Shown: piece after piece, positions 1 to 6,756 of the stretch | Numbering within the stretch: the first letter of the stretch is position 1 | Layout: every line of letters starts with the position of its first letter | Source of the DNA: Sphingomonas paucimobilis | GTDB taxonomy: Bacteria; Pseudomonadota; Alphaproteobacteria; Sphingomonadales; Sphingomonadaceae | Length of the DNA: 11,025 bases | Direction of reading: 5' to 3' | Assembly: GCA_945860425.1 (NCBI GenBank) | Contig: CAMAQU010000039.1 | Coordinates: 1 to 11,025, forward strand | Notes under the pieces: model-generated | Databases searched by the model: none | Told to the model about the DNA's origin: nothing | The model's input: the letters and a program-made list of their open reading frames with translations, nothing else | Program-made: the position numbers and the translations under genes

Positions 1-123
1 TTACTCTTTTTCTGGATCGTCGGATTCGGGCTTGTTATTGGGGCACATTTCAACGCGGCGCTGGCCAATCCGGCCCGAAAAGAACCGCGAAAATCAAAGA
101 GTAAGAATGAAGGGAAGACATGA
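1..123 (+). CDS. C-terminal end of a membrane protein, probably YihY/BrkB family (5' truncated)
   Basis: The frame is open from base 1 and ends at TGA (121-123), giving 40 residues. It starts with about 24 hydrophobic residues (FFWIVGFGLVIGAHFNAAL) and ends in a basic, lysine-rich cytoplasmic tail (KEPRKSKSKNEGK). The last membrane helix of YihY/BrkB-family inner-membrane proteins usually carries a W-x5-8-L-x-GAxxNA pattern, and the GAHFNAAL here fits it. The family's function is poorly known; older names as ribonuclease BN were later withdrawn. The stop codon overlaps the fabI start (TGATG or ATGA), so the two genes are probably co-transcribed and translationally coupled. With only the tail visible the family call is tentative; that it is the end of a real membrane-protein gene is more secure. 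Confidence 0.55.
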   Translation, partial: LLFFWIVGFGLVIGAHFNAALANPARKEPRKSKSKNEGKT

Positions 124-926
124 TGGCAGGGTATATGGCGGGCAAAAGGGGGCTCATCATGGGGCTGGCGAATGACCGGAGCCTTGCATGGGGCATCGCC
201 AAAAAGCTGAAAGAAGAGGGTGCTGAACTCGCCTTTTCCTATCAGGGAGACGCTCTGGAAAAGCGCGTTCGCCCGCTGGCTGCAGAATTGGGCAGCGATT
301 TCCTGATCGATTGCGATGTCGCCAATATGGACGATCTGGATAAAGCCTTTGCAACGCTGGCGGCCCGCTGGCCAACAATTGACTTTGTCGTTCATGCCAT
401 TGGTTTTTCCGACAAGAATGAATTGCGGGGCCGCTATTGCGACACCAGCCTCGATAACTTCCTGATGACGATGAACATCAGCGTCTACAGCTTCACCGCC
501 GTTGCCACACGGGCCGCCGCGATGATGCCCAATGGCGGATCGCTGCTGACGCTCAGCTATTATGGCGCGGAGAAAGTTGTTCCGCATTATAACGTGATGG
601 GCGTTGCCAAGTCTGCGCTGGAGACTTCGGTCAAATATCTGGCGGTTGATCTTGGCCATGACAATATTCGCGTCAATGCCATCTCTGCCGGGCCGATCAA
701 GACGCTCGCCGCCTCTGGCATCGGCGATTTCCGCTACATTATGAAATGGAATGAGCTGAACAGTCCACTCAAGCGTAACACGACGATTGAGGATGTCGGC
801 GGGGCTGGTTTCTACCTGCTGTCCGACCTGTCAGCGGGTGTGACGGGCGAAACGCATCACGTCGATTGTGGCTATCATGTCGTGGGCATGAAAGCCGAAG
901 ACGCGCCCGATATTGCGCTGGCCTAA
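123..926 (+). CDS. fabI: Enoyl-[acyl-carrier-protein] reductase (NADH), FabI
   Basis: This enzyme reduces trans-2-enoyl-ACP to acyl-ACP, the last step of each elongation round of type II fatty-acid synthesis in the cytoplasm. It is a short-chain dehydrogenase fold of 267 residues, a usual FabI length. The N-terminal nucleotide-binding segment GKRGLIMGLANDRSLAWGIA is the divergent FabI form of the SDR glycine motif. The catalytic pair is spaced Y-x6-K as in FabI (Y156 and K163 in YNVMGVAK), rather than the Y-x3-K of ordinary SDRs. GPIKTLAASGI and DLSAGVTGE near the C-terminus are also FabI hallmarks. Glycine 94 and methionine 159 occupy the positions where changes give triclosan resistance in E. 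coli, and both look wild type. Start choice: ATG occurs at 120, 123 and 135. The AAGGGA at 110-115 lies 7 nt from the ATG at 123, so I chose that. It overlaps the upstream stop, and aroC follows 80 nt later. Confidence 0.96.
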   Translation: MAGYMAGKRGLIMGLANDRSLAWGIAKKLKEEGAELAFSYQGDALEKRVRPLAAELGSDFLIDCDVANMDDLDKAFATLAARWPTIDFVVHAIGFSDKNELRGRYCDTSLDNFLMTMNISVYSFTAVATRAAAMMPNGGSLLTLSYYGAEKVVPHYNVMGVAKSALETSVKYLAVDLGHDNIRVNAISAGPIKTLAASGIGDFRYIMKWNELNSPLKRNTTIEDVGGAGFYLLSDLSAGVTGETHHVDCGYHVVGMKAEDAPDIALA

Positions 927-931
927 AGGTG

Positions 932-981
932 CCTTGGCAAGGCGGGATCATGCTGACTGAGCGACCCGCCTTGCAATAAGG
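932..981 (+). promoter_or_regulatory. Perfect 10-bp hairpin between fabI and aroC
   Basis: GCAAGGCGGG (937-946) is exactly complementary to CCCGCCTTGC (965-974) across an 18-base loop. CCTT (932-935) and AAGG (978-981) can extend the stem past a small internal loop. No T-tract follows, so it is not a standard intrinsic terminator. It could be an mRNA-stabilising or processing hairpin, a Rho-linked pause, or a partial attenuator between the two genes. The structure is seen directly; the role is inference. Confidence 0.55.
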
Positions 982-1006
982 GGCAAATCGCGGCATCGCT
1001 TAGGCC

Positions 1007-2074
1007 ATGAGCTTCAATACCTTTGGCCGCGTGTTCCGCTTTACCACCTGGGGCGAAAGCCACGGGCCCGCTTTGGGTGCTGTGGTGGATGGCTGCCCGC
1101 CGGGCCTTGCCCTGTCAGAGGCGGATATTCAGCCCTTTCTCGATAAACGCCGCCCCGGCAGTTCGCGCTTTACCACGCAGCGGCAAGAGCCGGACGCCGT
1201 GCGCATCCTGTCTGGCGTGTTTGAAGGGCGGACGACGGGTACGCCGATCAGCCTGATGATCGAGAACGTGGATCAACGATCCAAGGATTATTCGGATGTC
1301 GCCAAGGCCTATCGGCCCGGCCATGCCGATTATAGCTATGACGCCAAATATGGCTTTCGCGATTATCGCGGTGGTGGACGATCCTCCGCACGCGAAACGG
1401 CAGCGCGGGTTGCCGCAGGCGGCGTTGCGCGCGCGATCCTCCCCGAAGTTGAGCTTCTTGCCTATGTGGTTGAGATTGGCGGAGACGCCATTAATCGCGA
1501 CAATTTTGAAGCGAGCCAGATCGACAAGAACCCGTTCTTCTGCCCCGATGAGGCCGCGGCAGGCCGCTGGGAAAAGATGGTGGATGAAGCGCGCAAATCC
1601 GGCTCCTCGTTGGGCGCGGTTGTGGAATGTGTGGCAACGGGCGTCCCCGCTGGCTGGGGTGCGCCGCTTTATGCCAAGCTCGACAGTGAGCTGGCCGCTG
1701 CGATGATGAGCATCAATGCCGTCAAGGCAGTGGAAATTGGCGCCGGCTTTGCGGCCGCGCGCCTGCGCGGGGAAGAAAATGCCGACCCCATGCGCCCGGG
1801 CAGCAACGCGCCAGAGTTTTTGGCGAATAATGCAGGCGGGATTGCCGGGGGAATCTCCACCGGCCAGCCTGTTGTTGTGCGCGTGGCCTTTAAGCCTACC
1901 TCTTCCATTCTAACCCCGGTTGAAACGGTAACGCGCGAAGGGGCCGCCGCTGAGATTGTGACCAAGGGTCGCCATGACCCCTGTGTCGGCATAAGGGGTG
2001 CGCCCGTGGTGGAGGCCATGATGGCGCTGGTATTGGCCGATCAGAAACTGCTCCACCGCGCCCAGTGCGGGTGA
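1007..2074 (+). CDS. aroC: Chorismate synthase
   Basis: AroC converts 5-enolpyruvylshikimate-3-phosphate to chorismate, the last shikimate-pathway step, using reduced FMN without net redox change. The protein has 355 residues, a normal length for the bacterial monofunctional enzyme. Conserved stretches appear in order: TTWGESHG (13-20, FMN/substrate histidine H19), DKRRPGSSR (46-54), RPGHADYSY (103-111, second conserved histidine H106), RGGGRSSARETAARVAAG (121-138), NNAGGIAGGISTGQP (274-288) and GRHDPCVGIR (321-330). Every family signature I know is intact. The start is the ATG giving the usual MSFNTFGRVFRFTTWGESHG beginning. Its Shine-Dalgarno is weak (TAGG at 1001-1004; a better AAGGGG at 978-983 is too far away). 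It is co-directional with fabI, with only a hairpin in the gap. Confidence 0.98.
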   Translation: MSFNTFGRVFRFTTWGESHGPALGAVVDGCPPGLALSEADIQPFLDKRRPGSSRFTTQRQEPDAVRILSGVFEGRTTGTPISLMIENVDQRSKDYSDVAKAYRPGHADYSYDAKYGFRDYRGGGRSSARETAARVAAGGVARAILPEVELLAYVVEIGGDAINRDNFEASQIDKNPFFCPDEAAAGRWEKMVDEARKSGSSLGAVVECVATGVPAGWGAPLYAKLDSELAAAMMSINAVKAVEIGAGFAAARLRGEENADPMRPGSNAPEFLANNAGGIAGGISTGQPVVVRVAFKPTSSILTPVETVTREGAAAEIVTKGRHDPCVGIRGAPVVEAMMALVLADQKLLHRAQCG

Positions 2075-2097
2075 CTTACCCAACTGAGACTTGCCCT

Positions 2098-2155
2098 CTC
2101 TCCTGCTTTTCCGCACAAGGCTGACAAGGCGTGTAAAAACAGGCCGTCAGGAGAG
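2098..2155 (+). promoter_or_regulatory. 8-bp inverted repeat covering the ribosome binding site of the MFS gene
   Basis: CTCTCCTG (2098-2105) and CAGGAGAG (2148-2155) are perfect inverted copies with 42 bases between them. The right arm contains the AGGAG Shine-Dalgarno (2149-2153), 10 nt before the ATG at 2164. If the arms pair in the mRNA, the site is hidden. An alternative short pairing, CTGAC (2121-2125) with GTCAG (2146-2150), would compete. An 8-bp repeat over this distance can arise by chance because an AGGAG is always present, so the regulatory reading is weak. No convincing sigma-70 promoter is visible in the 89-base gap. Confidence 0.3.
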
Positions 2156-2163
2156 TAAAAGGC

Positions 2164-3429
2164 ATGAGCGCATCCACAGCCGGAACCCCCCGTAGCGTTC
2201 GAATGCTGATGTGGACGCTCTTGATCGTCTATATTTTCAACTTTCTGGACCGTCAGATCGTCAACATTTTGGCGGAAGAAATCAGCCGCGATCTCCAATT
2301 GTCAGACGCGCAAATTGGCCTGATGACGGGGCTGGCCTTTGCGTTATTCTACACCATTCTTGGCATCCCCATCGCCCGATATATTGACTTGCCCAAGACG
2401 AATAGGGCGCATGTGATTTCCATTTCCCTCGGCGTCTGGTCCGTGATGACGGCCGCTTGTGGGCTGGCGCAGAATTTCGCTCAACTGCTGTTAGCGCGCA
2501 TTGGCGTTGGCGTGGGAGAGGCCGGCTGTACGCCCGCTGCACATTCCCTGATCACCGATGCAGTTCCGGCGGATAAACGTTCCTCCGCCATGGCCTTTTA
2601 TGGCATGGGCATTTCGATTGGCGGGCTGATCGGCATGGTCATCGGCGGCACGCTCAACGATCTTTATGGGTGGCGGAATGCCTTTTTGGCGGTGAGTATT
2701 CCGGGCATCCTCTTTGCCTTTATTCTGCCCGTACTGCTGCGCGATCCGGGGCGGCATCAGGCGGTGGCAGCCGCCAAACCGCAACAGGCCTTTATTCCAA
2801 CAATGGCCGAAATTCTGACCAATAAAAGTTTCCTGCTGGTTTTGCTGGGGGCCAGTTTCACCGCCTTTCTCGCTTACGGGAAAGCCGTTTGGGTCGTGAT
2901 TTTGTTTCAGCGCGATTTTGGCCTGAGCGCAGGACAGACGGGGCTTTGGCTGGGGGTCGTCACGGGCCTTGCAGGGATGCTGGGCACTTGGGCTGGCGGG
3001 TATCTGGCCGATCGATTTGGCAAGAAGGACAAGCGGCATTTTCTCACTGCGCCGGCGGTTGGCATGACGATCGCCGCACCTATTCTTTTTGCGGCTTATT
3101 ATGTGAGTGATTGGCGGCTGGCGCTGGTGCTCCTCATTATCCCGACGGCGCTCAACTATTTTTATTATGGGCCAAGCTATGCGCTGGCCCAGCAATTGGT
3201 GAAGCCCAATCAACGGGCGGTCGCGACGTCGCTGGTGATTTTTGGGCAGAATTTGATTGGCCTTGGCTTAGGGCCGCTCTTCTTCGGCATTTTGTCTGAT
3301 GCCTTCAAGCCCATGGCGGGCACAGAAAGCGTACGCTGGGTGCTGTATGGCGCGGCCTGGCTCGGGCTGTTGCCGGCATGGTTTTTCTGGCGCGCATCCA
3401 AGCGGTTGAGCCAAGACTTGCCCGCTTAG
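2164..3429 (+). CDS. Major facilitator superfamily transporter, spinster-like group
   Basis: This is a 421-residue inner-membrane carrier with a hydrophobic pattern consistent with 12 helices in two halves, joined by a polar loop at about residues 192-215. Spinster-like features are FNFLDRQIVNIL in helix 1 (D29-R30, matching the DRQ motif that carries the proton-linked acid in bacterial Spns homologues) and RIGVGVGEAGCTPAAHSLITD (112-132) in helix 4. MFS motif A is recognisable in the second half (GGYLADRFGKK, 278-288), but the first-half copy is altered (GIPIARYIDLPKTNR, 67-81). Eukaryotic spinster proteins export sphingosine-1-phosphate and lysophospholipids; most bacterial homologues have no known substrate, and none can be read from this sequence. 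The ATG at 2164 has AGGAG 10 nt upstream. It follows aroC on the same strand, and its TAG stop overlaps the TAA stop of the convergent methyltransferase. Confidence 0.88.
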   Translation: MSASTAGTPRSVRMLMWTLLIVYIFNFLDRQIVNILAEEISRDLQLSDAQIGLMTGLAFALFYTILGIPIARYIDLPKTNRAHVISISLGVWSVMTAACGLAQNFAQLLLARIGVGVGEAGCTPAAHSLITDAVPADKRSSAMAFYGMGISIGGLIGMVIGGTLNDLYGWRNAFLAVSIPGILFAFILPVLLRDPGRHQAVAAAKPQQAFIPTMAEILTNKSFLLVLLGASFTAFLAYGKAVWVVILFQRDFGLSAGQTGLWLGVVTGLAGMLGTWAGGYLADRFGKKDKRHFLTAPAVGMTIAAPILFAAYYVSDWRLALVLLIIPTALNYFYYGPSYALAQQLVKPNQRAVATSLVIFGQNLIGLGLGPLFFGILSDAFKPMAGTESVRWVLYGAAWLGLLPAWFFWRASKRLSQDLPA

Positions 3430-4166
3430 TTGCTTCGCCGCACGCCCTTTAACATTCCTTTGATCCCGGGCGTAAACACCCAATCAAATTCAGGCCAATC
3501 TTCCCGCCAACGCCGGGCCACGAGACGCTCACCTGGCCGAGCAGCATCATCTAGTATCACCACGCCGCCCACAGGAACGCGGGAAAACAGGCAAGACGCC
3601 CCTTCTCTGATCGTGGGGCCGAGGGCCCATGGCGGACCGTCGATCAGCAACATATCAATGCGATCGGGCACGCCATAAAGATCATACCAAAGGCCTGACC
3701 AGAGGCCGTTTTCCGCCGTGAGGGGGGCATAGCGCACGTCCGCATTCAGATCATGGTCCGCCAACCAACAGCGGACGGCGGTGACAAAATCCTTGTGCTG
3801 ATCAAAGCTCACCAGCCGCCGGGTTCCACCGATCATCCGAAGCGCGCGTGCCGTGACAAGAGTCGACGCCCCTGCGCCCAGCTCCACTATTGTTTCAGGT
3901 TGATGTGTGTTGATGGCATCGACAATCCGATGCAGAAGCCCGGCATCTGCTTTCCAACTCCCCAAATCCGGCAAGGCTTCATCCGGAAGGGCCAAACGCG
4001 CGAGCAACGCGGCGCGATCTGCCTTGGGGCCACCATAGAGGCTTTTCAAAAGCCAGGGCCATTGAACCGCTCCAAAAGCGAGCAGTCTCGCCCAGTCAGA
4101 CGGTGCGCGCGTGACAGCCACTTCAATCTCTCTTGCGCGAACGGACGTTGCGTTTCTGGACGTCAT
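3426..4166 (-). CDS. Class I SAM-dependent methyltransferase, substrate unknown
   Basis: This 246-residue protein has a Rossmann-type methyltransferase core. The glycine-rich SAM motif is IVELGAGASTLVT (93-105), the acidic residue of strand 2 is in SFDQH (120-124), motif DMLLIDGPPW (171-180) follows, then GGVVILDDAARPGE (200-213). The IDGPPW and LDDAxRPGE elements resemble the Methyltransf_24 type (small soluble enzymes often linked to sugar or surface-polymer modification), but I cannot name a substrate. The N-terminal 90 residues are a separate, partly helical region. Start: the ATG at 4166 has AAGGAGG 10 nt upstream. The frame stays open to an ATG at 4220 and a TTG at 4238, but neither has a ribosome binding site. 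It is the last gene of the minus-strand cluster, 116 nt after purA, and its TAA stop overlaps the stop of the MFS gene. Confidence 0.85.
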   Translation of the reverse strand: MTSRNATSVRAREIEVAVTRAPSDWARLLAFGAVQWPWLLKSLYGGPKADRAALLARLALPDEALPDLGSWKADAGLLHRIVDAINTHQPETIVELGAGASTLVTARALRMIGGTRRLVSFDQHKDFVTAVRCWLADHDLNADVRYAPLTAENGLWSGLWYDLYGVPDRIDMLLIDGPPWALGPTIREGASCLFSRVPVGGVVILDDAARPGERLVARRWREDWPEFDWVFTPGIKGMLKGVRRSN

Positions 4167-4176
4167 GAACGGGATG

Positions 4177-4183
4177 CCTCCTT
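4177..4183 (-). promoter_or_regulatory. Shine-Dalgarno site deciding the methyltransferase start
   Basis: Read on the minus strand this is AAGGAGG, close to a full match to the 16S anti-Shine-Dalgarno, and lies 10 nt before the ATG at 4166. The two longer start options (4220, 4238) have no such site, and their extra residues would be translated from this leader. The rest of the gap up to purA (4184-4282) holds no clear terminator or promoter. Confidence 0.75.
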
Positions 4184-4282
4184 GCGCGCGCAGGCCAAAA
4201 AAGCCAGGCACACCCCGCATAAAGTGAGATAATTTCAATTCCGGGACACGCCGCCGAACGAGGCGACACGTTGAGCAGCCGC

Positions 4283-5572
4283 TTAATCGCTAAAGGGATC
4301 GCGCACCAATATGGTGTCTTCCCGCTCTGGGCTGGTGGAGACCAAAGCGACCGGGCATTGGATCAGCTCTTCAATGCGGCGGACATATTTGATCGCTTGC
4401 GCTGGAAGCTCTGCCCAGCTGCGCGCGCCGGCGGTTGTTTCGGCCCAACCATCCATTTCTTCGTAAATCGGCTCTGCCCGTGCCTGATCAGCGGCATGGG
4501 GCGGCAAATAGTCATAAACCGCATCGCCAATCCGATAGCCGGTGCAGATTTTGAGTTTTTCAAACCCATCCAGCACATCGAGTTTGGTCAGCGCAATGCC
4601 GGTGATGCCGGACACGGCCGCCGATTGACGTACCAGCACGGAATCAAACCAGCCGCAGCGCCGCTTACGCCCTGTGACCGTACCAAATTCATGCCCGCGC
4701 TCGCCCAGCCGCTGGCCAATTTCATTTTCCAACTCGGTCGGGAAGGGGCCGGAGCCGACACGCGTGGTATAAGCCTTCACAATCCCCAGCACGAAACCGA
4801 CCGACGACGGGCCAAGGCCCGATCCGCCCGACGCCGTGCCCGCAATGGTGTTTGATGAGGTGACGAACGGATAAGTGCCGTGATCAACATCCAGCAACAC
4901 GCCCTGTGCACCTTCAAACAAAACGCGGTCGCCGCGCTTCTTGGCTTGGTTGAGCGTGACCCAGACGGGCTTGGCAAAGGGTAGGATGAAATCCGCAATC
5001 TCTTTAAGATCATTGATCAACCGCGCCCGATCAATGGGCGGCTGGCCAAAGCCCGCACGCAGCGCATCATGGTGCGCGCAGATGCGGTCAAGCTGTGCAT
5101 CCAAATCATCGAGATGGGCCAGATCGCACACGCGGATGGCACGCCTGCCAACCTTGTCCTCATAAGCAGGGCCAATGCCCCGCCGGGTGGTGCCGATCCT
5201 TCCACTCCCGCTGGCATCTTCGCGCAGGCCATCCAGATCGCGGTGGAACGGCAAGATGAGCGGCGCGTTTTCGGCAATGTGCAAATTGGCGGGTGAAATG
5301 GTGACACCTTGGTCCTGAAGCTTCGCCACTTCATCGCGGAAATGCCAAGGATCCAGCACAACGCCATTGCCAATGACTGACAATGTGCCGCGAACAATGC
5401 CCGAGGGAAGGAGCGAGAGTTTATATGTCTGATCGCCAACAACCAATGTGTGGCCCGCATTATGTCCGCCTTGAAAGCGGACAACGACATCTGCGCGGCT
5501 GGCGAGCCAGTCGACAATCTTTCCCTTGCCCTCATCACCCCATTGGGCGCCGATCACTGTGACATTGGCCAA
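4283..5572 (-). CDS. purA: Adenylosuccinate synthetase
   Basis: PurA joins IMP and aspartate with GTP hydrolysis to form adenylosuccinate, the first committed step to AMP, in the cytoplasm. It has 429 residues, the usual length. The P-loop-like GAQWGDEGKGKIVDWLA (8-24) carries catalytic D13. QGGHNAGHTLV (34-44) carries catalytic H41, and GIGPAYEDK (132-140) is the second family signature. EGAQGVLLDVDHGTYPFVTSSN and GRKRRCGWFDSV follow further on. The start is TTG at 5572: no in-frame ATG exists nearby, the protein begins MANVTVIGAQWGDEG as expected, and GGAG lies 8 nt upstream. It lies 102 nt downstream of hisZ and 116 nt upstream of the methyltransferase on the same strand, probably in one transcript with serC-serA-hisZ. 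Confidence 0.97.
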   Translation of the reverse strand: MANVTVIGAQWGDEGKGKIVDWLASRADVVVRFQGGHNAGHTLVVGDQTYKLSLLPSGIVRGTLSVIGNGVVLDPWHFRDEVAKLQDQGVTISPANLHIAENAPLILPFHRDLDGLREDASGSGRIGTTRRGIGPAYEDKVGRRAIRVCDLAHLDDLDAQLDRICAHHDALRAGFGQPPIDRARLINDLKEIADFILPFAKPVWVTLNQAKKRGDRVLFEGAQGVLLDVDHGTYPFVTSSNTIAGTASGGSGLGPSSVGFVLGIVKAYTTRVGSGPFPTELENEIGQRLGERGHEFGTVTGRKRRCGWFDSVLVRQSAAVSGITGIALTKLDVLDGFEKLKICTGYRIGDAVYDYLPPHAADQARAEPIYEEMDGWAETTAGARSWAELPAQAIKYVRRIEELIQCPVALVSTSPEREDTILVRDPFSD

Positions 5573-5586
5573 GGGATAGTCTCCAT
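5573..5586 (-). promoter_or_regulatory. purA ribosome binding site with TTG start and overlapping mini-ORF start
   Basis: On the minus strand GGAG (5584-5581) sits 8 nt before the TTG at 5572 and decides that start. The same bases overlap an out-of-frame ATG (5586-5584) that opens a 10-codon reading frame (METIPWPMSQ), closing at TGA 5556-5554 inside purA. That mini-ORF has no Shine-Dalgarno of its own, so it may be chance. Confidence 0.55.
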
Positions 5587-5674
5587 GTTTAAACGGCTGT
5601 GCCTATTGCGTGCGTTATTGTGCTCAAGCCAGCGCGTCCACCCCTAAGAGCAGTCCCGCAAGCAGGAAGGCGCC

Positions 5675-6739
5675 CTAGTCCGTTGGAACGGCTCTGCCGT
5701 TGGACAGAATATGCGAACAAATCTGAGCCTCTGCCGTATCGTCTTCGCTAAGCGCGGAGACAGTCACCCAGCCTTCAGCGCGCAACGCAGCGGCTTTCGA
5801 CGGCAGCGTGCCCAGGGGCAGGAACAAGCGCCTCCGCTCTCCTTGCGCCAATCCTGCATCGATCAGAGGATCAATATAGGCTGAAAAGCCAATTGCTGGT
5901 TCTTCGCCCAGCCGATAGCTGCCGCCCCGCGCGATTTCGCCAGAGCATTGCGCCGAGAAAAGGGAAAAGCCGAACCAGCTTTGATATTCAAAGCCATGCC
6001 GCTCAGTCGGATCAAGGGTCACGCGGACATCTGCGGGCAAAATAGCCACCAGCGCATCGAGTGCGTCAAGCCGGGCCGTCAGCACGCCCTTCTCATCAAA
6101 AGCCCGCAGCCTTGCCGACGCCTCAGCATAGGGCCCAGCGGCTGCAATTAGAGGCCGGAACGCATCTGGCACGGCGGCTGCATCCTTGGCATCCAGCCGC
6201 GCCTTTAAGTCTGCCGTGTCAGCACCGGGGAGCAGGGTGTCGATCAAGTCTGGCATGGTCAGATCCAGCGTCAGATCGCGTGCGCCAGCATTTTTGAGCG
6301 ACTCAATCGCAACCGTCACAACTTCCGCCACGGCCGCCACGCTATCGAGGCCGATCAGTTCTGCACCGACCTGCATCAATTCCCGCTCTGGCCGAAGCTG
6401 AGTTGCGCGCAACGTCACCACCGGGCCTCCATAGCTCAACCGCAAGGGGCGGGGGTGATGGCCCATGCGCCCACGTGCGATGCGACCAATCTGCCCGGTA
6501 ATGTCGGATCGGATGGCCATTGTTTCCCCCGAAACAGGGTCAACAAAGCGGAGCAAATCCCGCGAGGACGTGCCAAGGGCGGCCGTCAGGCTCGCTTCAT
6601 ATTCCGCCAAGGGCGTCTGAACGCGCTCATAACCATAAGAGGCGACTGTATCGAGAACGCTGCGCACCAGACGCGCAGAAGCATCTGCCTCTGGCGGCAA
6701 GCGATCGCGAAATCCGGTTGGGAGCAAAGCTTTGGTCAT
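5675..6739 (-). CDS. hisZ: ATP phosphoribosyltransferase regulatory subunit
   Basis: HisZ is a catalytically inactive paralogue of histidyl-tRNA synthetase that binds the short form of HisG. It is needed for, and controls, the first step of histidine synthesis (ATP plus PRPP). The protein has 354 residues and stops after the class II synthetase core, without the C-terminal anticodon-binding domain of true HisRS. Remnants of the HisRS fold are visible: GFRDRLPPEA (9-18), FVDPVSGETMAIRSDIT (65-81), the motif-2-like RPERELMQVGAELIG (116-130), HGFEYQSWFGFSLFS (248-262) and RGGSYRLG (271-278, replacing HisRS GGRYDGL). The start ATG at 6739 has AAGG 7 nt upstream, and only 17 bases separate it from the serA stop, so the two are surely co-transcribed. 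No hisG lies in the window. Confidence 0.93.
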   Translation of the reverse strand: MTKALLPTGFRDRLPPEADASARLVRSVLDTVASYGYERVQTPLAEYEASLTAALGTSSRDLLRFVDPVSGETMAIRSDITGQIGRIARGRMGHHPRPLRLSYGGPVVTLRATQLRPERELMQVGAELIGLDSVAAVAEVVTVAIESLKNAGARDLTLDLTMPDLIDTLLPGADTADLKARLDAKDAAAVPDAFRPLIAAAGPYAEASARLRAFDEKGVLTARLDALDALVAILPADVRVTLDPTERHGFEYQSWFGFSLFSAQCSGEIARGGSYRLGEEPAIGFSAYIDPLIDAGLAQGERRRLFLPLGTLPSKAAALRAEGWVTVSALSEDDTAEAQICSHILSNGRAVPTD

Positions 6740-6756
6740 GAGCGCGCCTTAGCAGA

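Noticed and set aside
2491..3213. 240-residue minus-strand open frame inside the MFS gene
   Set aside because: It is antisense to a clear transporter, rich in H, Q, R and P as shadow frames of hydrophobic genes are, and shows no known motif.
3753..4232. 159-residue plus-strand open frame over the methyltransferase
   Set aside because: It is a shadow of the methyltransferase coding strand with no motif or ribosome binding site.
4167..4238. Longer starts (ATG 4220, TTG 4238) for the methyltransferase
   Set aside because: They lack ribosome binding sites, while AAGGAGG is correctly placed for the ATG at 4166.
4239..4282. GC-rich inverted bases between purA and the methyltransferase as a terminator
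   Set aside because: The best stem is only about 4 bp (CGCC/GGCG) and has no T-tract.
4271..4855. 194-residue plus-strand open frame over purA
   Set aside because: It is antisense to the well-supported purA and shows no recognisable domain.
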